In this document: in pieces, positions 58,118 through 64,000 of the stretch
Position numbering within the stretch: the stretch's first letter is position 1
Layout of the letters: each line of letters opens with the position of its first letter
Assembly: GCA_025738555.1 (NCBI GenBank)
Contig: JAOVFP010000005.1
Coordinates: forward strand, 682,001-746,000
Direction: 5' to 3'
Source: Cyathus striatus
Taxonomy: Eukaryota > Basidiomycota > Agaricomycetes > Agaricales > Nidulariaceae
Length of the DNA stretch: 64,000 bases
Position numbers and translations under genes: made by a program
The notes under the pieces: generated by a model
Told to the model about the DNA's origin: nothing
Seen by the model: only the letters and a program-made list of their open reading frames with translations
The model's database searches: none

Positions 58118-61100
58118 ATGGATCTACATCCTGCTATACATCCGGAAGGCATGTAATCTTTCCACCTGATGTCTGATATTTAATAATGTAGCTACAGTAT
58201 GGAAAGAATTTGCTCCAGATCCTGACGACATTGAAGTGAGATGGATATGTTTGGCTTGTAGATCACATCCAATTGTTGAATGGCACCGAGAGAGACATGA
58301 AAGATCAAAAAAGCACTCGAGTAACTACAGATTTTGGAAGGAGGAGCAGATACTCAGTGAACATGCTTCAATGCATCCGGTGGATACTCAGGAAGATGTG
58401 GTGTCACAGAACACTGAAGGAGTTCTTACTCAAGCTCTTCATGAATTATCGCAAAGTGAAGATCTGAATATTACTAGATCCTTATCTGATACAGAAGAAG
58501 AAAGATATAATTCAGAGTATGTTCATACTTTGGAGGAGGATAATGAGTTCACTTCCAGGGAATATAATCTTGATGAACTTGGTAATCTGAATGAAACATT
58601 GTTTGAGGAACAAGCAAATAATATTTCCCATTCAATTGAATCTTGGCTCTCCAATACTTCTGATGTTTTGCTTGATATTCCATCTGAAAGTGAATCTATA
58701 GAGCATGATAGTTTGGATGAACCAGGTATACCTCTTCTACCATATATCAATGTAGCAGAAAGTAGTAGTACTCAATTGCACTTCACAGGCATAAGTCCAT
58801 TTCATCTAGTGAATAAACCAAGATGGACCAAAAAAGAGTTGGCTGAAACTGAAGATGAAGTGTGGTTTCCTTGGCCAAGTAAAGCTGTATGTTTTATAGT
58901 AAAGTGGGTGCACTGAAATTTACTAACTTCATACAGACATGTGTATTAGATGTTCTGCATCATTTGCCTCGCTCTGCATTCTCAGAGGCACAGATGTCGG
59001 TTATAACATGGTCCCATCAGGCTCTGGGATCAGAAGGAGTCCCAACTCGAAATACAATGAAAACTATTGAAGAATATCTACAAGAAACATGTGGTATAAA
59101 AACCATTCGGTACAAAGGTGCATTTGATCACATCTATTATGTGAACGATCTGTATGCAATAGTTGCTCAAGTATGTCCTGATGCCATATTGATAATAATT
59201 GTCCTCTCCAACTCACTGCTGTAGGAGATGGGAAACCCTACTGTACACAAGCATTTAGAGTTTTTTCCAGAAGACAAGAATGAGCACTTGAGCAATGCTA
59301 ATCAATTCAATCGTTGGCATCATGAATTGGACCCAAATTTAGCAACTCCTATGATCCATTTGGATAACCATGATTTCTATATTTTTGAGCCAGCTTTGCT
59401 TTCAACTGGTGAAGTTTGCATTCCCCATCGTTGGTTCAAGAGAGATGGTATTCTCTTTGCAGATACATGGAATATGAGTGAAGAAATTGAATCAGAAGGT
59501 TGGATTGTTCAAGAATATGAATCCTTCGAAATTCCATCACATCAGTTCTCAGTTTCTTTTCCATTTCTTCAAAACAGCTTCATGCTACGAGGTATTCAGA
59601 ATCCGGAAAAAATTCAAGGTGTGTCTATGATTTATAAATTACAGTTTCAGAACAGTTCTAATTTTCTAAATACACTTTCAGGTAGTTACAAAACAAAATA
59701 CAATGCTCTCTGTCATATATCTGAGCCTTGGACCTATACAAACCCAATTGAAGGTAATCACTGGCAGAAGAAAGCCAGTGGACATAGAGTTCTTGCATTT
59801 CCCATATGGCTATATTGTGATGACACCTCTGGAAATACCTCAAAGCGCTGGAATAAGCATAATAGCTTCTTGTTTACTGCAGCTGGACTTCCTCATGATC
59901 ATGCACACCTTGAATATCATGTTCACTTTTTATGTACCTCAAACACTGCACCACCTCTGGAGATGTTAGATGGAATATCTGAACAGGTATTTCAATTAAA
60001 ATTAACTTTGAAATAAAATAGGCTTATTTTTATGCACCACTACAGATAAATATAGCTCAGAGAAATGGGGTATGGGCATGGGACTGTGTAATGCAAGAAA
60101 TTGTGCTCCTTATTATATCTGTCCTTGCCATACTTGGGGATAATCCTATGCAAAGTGAACTCTCCTGTCATATTGGATTGCATGGAAAATTTTTTTGTCA
60201 ATGCTGCTTTGTCAAAGGACAAGAGCAATCAAAGAAACAATCGGATCCAGTAAATGGATCTCACTCCAATAGTGATGCAAGTCAAACAAGCATACACTCT
60301 GATTCTTCTGCAATAAACAGTGGTGGAGGTAAAAGAAAGAAAAACTCTGAGGGTGCTAGTGATATGAAAGAAAGAGTTATTCAATTTTTGAAGGTGAGAA
60401 TTGACAAAAATGTATCCCATATAAAATTGCTGAATGTTATTTTTTTTAGATAGGAAAACTTCGAAACCGTGATGATACAATTAACAATCTCCACTCTATA
60501 TTTACAACTGCAAGCCAAGTTCGTGGTAAAACAAAATCAAAGCAAATGAAAACAAACTTTGGCATAAAGGATATGTATCAAGATCACTTTACAGAACTTA
60601 TATTTAACTTCATCAAGAAGCTTCGTGGCTCACAAGAGCAAAAGCAAGAACAGATAAATGAATATATCAGTTCTAAATTGCCTGAAATAACTATAAGTCC
60701 AATTTGGCGAATTCAAAATGACCTTGATCCTCATCAAGATACTCCAGTTGAAATACTGCATGTTATTTTACTTGGATTTGTGAAATACTTCTGGTGAGAT
60801 GCAATGGCAAGACTGTCAAATGATAACAAACAACTTGTTATCACCAGATTATCATCTGTGAATATTGATGGCCTCAATATATCTCCTCTTGCTGGACAAA
60901 CTCTCGTAAAATATGTAACTGGTCGTGATTTTCACATCATTGTGCAAGTGGCACCATTTGTCTTGTATGATATTGTCCCAAAGCCATGTTACAACACTTG
61001 GATTTCACTTTCAGTATTGGTTCCATTAGTTTGGCAACCTGTTATCCATAATATTGATGCTCATGTGGTATGTTAAATACTTGACATTATATCCTTTGAT

Positions 61101-62430
61101 AATGGAAACTAATTAGTATACATATCTAGAATGAGGTCCGAATTGCCATTGACAATTTTCTATTATGCACAACTCGCTGGACACCTCGTTGGTTCAACAA
61201 ACCAAAGTTCCACATCATTCTTCATCTTCTAGAACATATAAAACGCTTTGGACCTGCTATACTTTTTGCAACTGAAACATTTGAGTCTTTTAATGCACAT
61301 ATTCGTGCTCTGAGCATTAACAGCAACCGCCAGGCACCTTCTAGAGATATTGGTAGGGGATTTGCTGCATCAAACCGTATACGACACCTGTTAAGTGGTG
61401 GTGAATTTAAAAAAAAATCTGTTGAGCCAATAGCAGTGGAAAATGATATAAATTCTATTCCAGGACCTAATCATGCAGTATATCAGAAGCCGGGCATTGG
61501 GCCACAAAAGCTTATCATACAAGATGGAATCATATGAAATGCAATGGGATTCCCTGCACCAAAACCTTCTATGGGTGCTTCAGATTTCTATTGCATTAAA
61601 GTGTGAAGACTGATTTGATATTTTGACAGATGATTACTCTTTATCAGTAACTAAACCACATACATGGAATACAACAAAAGCCTCACACCTATTACCACCT
61701 GAAGTGATCAAAAACAGCCATGCAAAAGATTTTATGTATTTGTATTGTGAAAGTTTTATCACTCAAAGTGGAGACAAGTACAGAGTCGGATCCTTTACTA
61801 TTGTACAGCTGAATGGGGCAACTCGCATTGGGAAAGTTTTAGAGATTCTCCAAGTTTCCCCCTCAACCACGGATATACCCAGCTATATCCTTGTGCAAAT
61901 CCACTCCACAGATACAATATCTGACACTTACAGAATGCCAAAACTTGTTTTCCGTGATATTTATTATATGTTGAAGCCCGAGGTAACACCTCCCATAACC
62001 ATATGATGATGTGTTTGAACTAAAAGGTTTCTATAAATTTCAGAATATCATATGTACAGTCAACGTACAACATAATTGTGCAGATCACAATTGTACAACA
62101 AGCAGAACTCGGGAAATAAGACAGGAACGTGAGAAAACCTCCACATATTCTTGCAAGATCAAGCATTTGCCATCCAATGATACAGACTTGATTTTAAATA
62201 TTGCACAAATGCGAAACTCAATTCATATGCATGATTTCCGCCCACAAATGAAGGATGCTACAGATGCTGAACGCCTTGAAGCTGTGGAAGAGGGAGTTGC
62301 TGTAGAAATTACATCGAGAAAAGGAAGACAAAGAAACGAACGAAATCAGCCTCATCATTCTCCACAAATGCCACATTCCCTTGCACAGCAAGTGCATTCA
62401 AATTTAATTCATGGGACATCGACTCTGTGA
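58118..62430 (+). pseudogene. Plavaka/CACTA-like transposase with two nonsense codons
   Basis: Ten exons (58118-58148, 58198-58886, 58937-59170, 59225-59618, 59682-59986, 60046-60393, 60450-61067, 61130-61574, 61630-61982, 62044-62430) sum to 3,804 nt and keep one frame, broken only by TGA at 60795 and 61535, both at likely CGA Arg codons. The first intron uses a GC donor. The N-terminus has a C2H2-like finger (CLACRSH...EWHRERHERSKKH) and an acidic region. The core is NKHNSFLFTAAGLP, HVHFLCTSNTAPPLEMLDGI, GVWAWDCVMQE, LGDNPMQSELSCHIGLHGKFF (split motif) and ETFESFNAHIRALS, as in the basidiomycete Plavaka branch of CACTA transposases. A C-terminal Cys/His tail follows. About 1,267 codons in all; nearly intact. 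Confidence 0.85.
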
Positions 62431-62562
62431 AACTTATTGGGAAGAGGAAACAATTCGGAGGCCTGAGTGCTGAGCACTGAAATTTCATTCAATGTTCACT
62501 TGCGGTCATCAAGCGATGTCAATTTTGGTTGGCCAATCAACTTGTCGAGGTCTTTACGCTCG

Positions 62563-62823
62563 CCCCCCCATTCCATCCGGACTCCGGGTGGACTCCGTGG
62601 ATTCCATGGATTCCTGATGGACTCCGGCTGGACTTTGGCTTAACATATTTTAGCTGTAAGTCCAGCCATTTTCGTCGAGTCCGGTCCTGCTCGAGTCTGT
62701 CTCGAGTCCACCAGGAGTCCACCCGGAATCCATTGAATAGCAGGGGTCCAGCTGGTTCAACAGGAATTCCGGCGGACTAAATCCGTACGGAATCCAACTG
62801 GACTCAACAGGACTCCTGCCAGA
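62563..62823. repeat. GGACTCC/GGAGTCC-rich foldback repeat
   Basis: GGACTCCGGGTGGACTCCGT on the left and GACTCAACAGGACTCCTGCC on the right, with GGATTCC/GGAATCC between, make the segment largely self-complementary. It is 130 bp past the Plavaka gene. It may be a subterminal region or a separate MITE-like repeat. Confidence 0.45.
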
Positions 62824-62904
62824 ACAATTGAATAGTCAGTTGACATTTACTTTATATTAATTAATACTACAATAAGTACTAATACCGAATTAAAATAAAT
62901 ACAT

Positions 62905-62998
62905 ATGCTGTCCACAGCGTGATTCGAACACAGGTCTACCCAATGATTACATAACAGCATACTCACACGCTTCGCGTGTAACCGATACACTATAAAGG
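62905..62998 (-). repeat. tRNA-like sequence (A and B boxes)
   Basis: On the minus strand TAGTGTATCGGTTACACGC fits an A box and CTGTGTTCGAATCACGC a B box with a 4-bp T stem. Acceptor ends do not pair fully. It is probably a tRNA-derived SINE head or a decayed tRNA. Confidence 0.4.
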
Positions 62999-63099
62999 CA
63001 TTATTATTGCTACGTGTATTACACTATATGTAGGCCACTCACGTGCACACACGGTGCATGTTCGGCAACTCCCGTTTTGGACACGTCACGACCACCTAA

Positions 63100-63910
63100 C
63101 GGTCACAACGACATTCACCCCTTCCCTCCCACCCTCTCCTTCTCCCCTCTTCTCCCCTCCCCCTCTCCCCTCCCCCTCTCCCCTCCTCCTCCTCTCTCCT
63201 CCTTCCCAATGACAGCAAGACGACAACAACAACGAGGGAACAACCACAACGCGGGCGACTAAGGGATGAAAACGACGAAGGGGAAGGACGACAGCTCGGG
63301 GGGGAAGCAGAGAGAGGAGGTGACACGGGGGGGGGGAACTGTAAGGGGGGCGTGTCGAGGAATGGCGGCATATCGAGATGGGGGCGCCATGTTAGTGAGG
63401 GGGTGGGCACATTGAGAGGGGTGCAGCACGTCAGCAAGGAGGACGGCGCATCGAGAGGGGGGTGCCACATCGAGGAGACGAGAAGGAGGATGCCGCATCA
63501 ATGAGAGAGGGGCGGAACACTAGGGAGGGCGCAACGAGGGGTGCGTGCCATGTCGACGAGAGGGGGGAGGTGCACAACGAGAGGGAGGGCGGCATGTCGA
63601 GAGAGAGGGGAGCGCCACAACGACAAGAGGGGGGCGCAATGAGACGGGGGGTAGAGCAACGAGGAGGGGGGCCCAATGAGGGAGGCTCAATGACGACGAG
63701 GGGGAGAGAACAGCGGGGGTGCAACGAGAGGGAGGGGGGGCATAACGAAGAGGGGCGCGCCACGTTGAGGACAGGAGGAGTGAAGCAAGAGGTGCGCAAC
63801 GAGAGGGAGGCGCAACGAAGGGGGGTATCCTGTCGACAACAGGCGCTCCCCCGCCCGTTGTCGTCGTTGAGAGCGCCGGGCGGGAGCGTGGGAAACACGG
63901 GGAGGAGGGA
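63100..63910. repeat. GA/CT-rich low-complexity DNA
   Basis: 63120-63210 is CT-rich. 63300-63900 is a degenerate GAGRGGGGGGCGCAACGA-like array. Long frames on both strands are compositional artefacts. 63910-64000 is AT-rich with nothing seen. Confidence 0.75.
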
Positions 63911-64000
63911 GGCGGTAAATTTTTAAAATAAATAGAAATATGTAATTTAATTATAATAAATTTATTTGTTTTGATTATTTTGCATGAATTTTAATAATTT

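Noticed and set aside
63096..63926. Long frames on both strands
   Set aside because: GA/CT-rich low-complexity DNA without stops; no coding signal.

Overview
The window reads as a transposon-rich, gene-poor chromosome segment of a basidiomycete fungus, most likely an Agaricomycete. Three things point there. Spliced genes have many short GT-AG introns of 40-65 nt with CTRAY-type branch sites. The mobile families are ones expanded in Agaricomycetes (KDZ transposase with its cysteine clusters, Plavaka-like CACTA transposase, DUF6589, chromodomain Ty3/gypsy). Alpha-kinase and Crinkler-type genes are also present. I cannot name the genus.

Layout. 1-7902: a minus-strand chromodomain Ty3/gypsy element (gag, pol with one TAG stop, 5' LTR), with a plus-strand Zn2Cys6-like ORF beyond the end of pol. 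7903-11258: a 3.36 kb foldback element with arms of 57-bp tandem repeats. 11399-14252: the decayed end of a second LTR element (gag-like pseudogene, polypurine tract, 3' LTR). 15245-25501: a PIF/Harbinger element (Myb/SANT-like ORF on +, transposase on -) split by a 7,747-bp KDZ transposon (17555-25301) that left an 8-bp target duplication inside the Harbinger reading frame. 26794-34042: two diverged direct repeats flanking a UbiA-type prenyltransferase fragment and an intact cytochrome P450. 34337-36688: an intact 728-codon Crinkler-type gene (two N-terminal header domains, PD-(D/E)XK nuclease-like middle, kinase-like end).

37349-43256: a 5.9 kb element with about 120-bp terminal inverted repeats and a perfect 9-bp target duplication, carrying an intact DUF6589 gene and a RecQ-like helicase gene with two nonsense codons. 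This is the strongest candidate for an undescribed system. 43345-48240: two truncated paralogues of the Crinkler-linked kinase and an inverted duplication. 50377-55342: an intact integrase-like gene (423 codons) divergent from an intact alpha-kinase-like gene (704 codons). 58118-62430: a Plavaka-type transposase with two nonsense codons. 62560-64000: repeats and GA-rich low-complexity DNA.

A common thread is decay. Nearly every in-frame stop in the mobile genes sits where CGA would read Arg (CGA to TGA), as expected from CpG methylation and deamination, while five non-retroelement genes remain fully open across all their introns. Exon models were built by eye from splice signals and frame continuity. 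Five of them (P450, Crinkler-type, DUF6589, integrase-like, alpha-kinase) sum to exact multiples of three with no internal stop.
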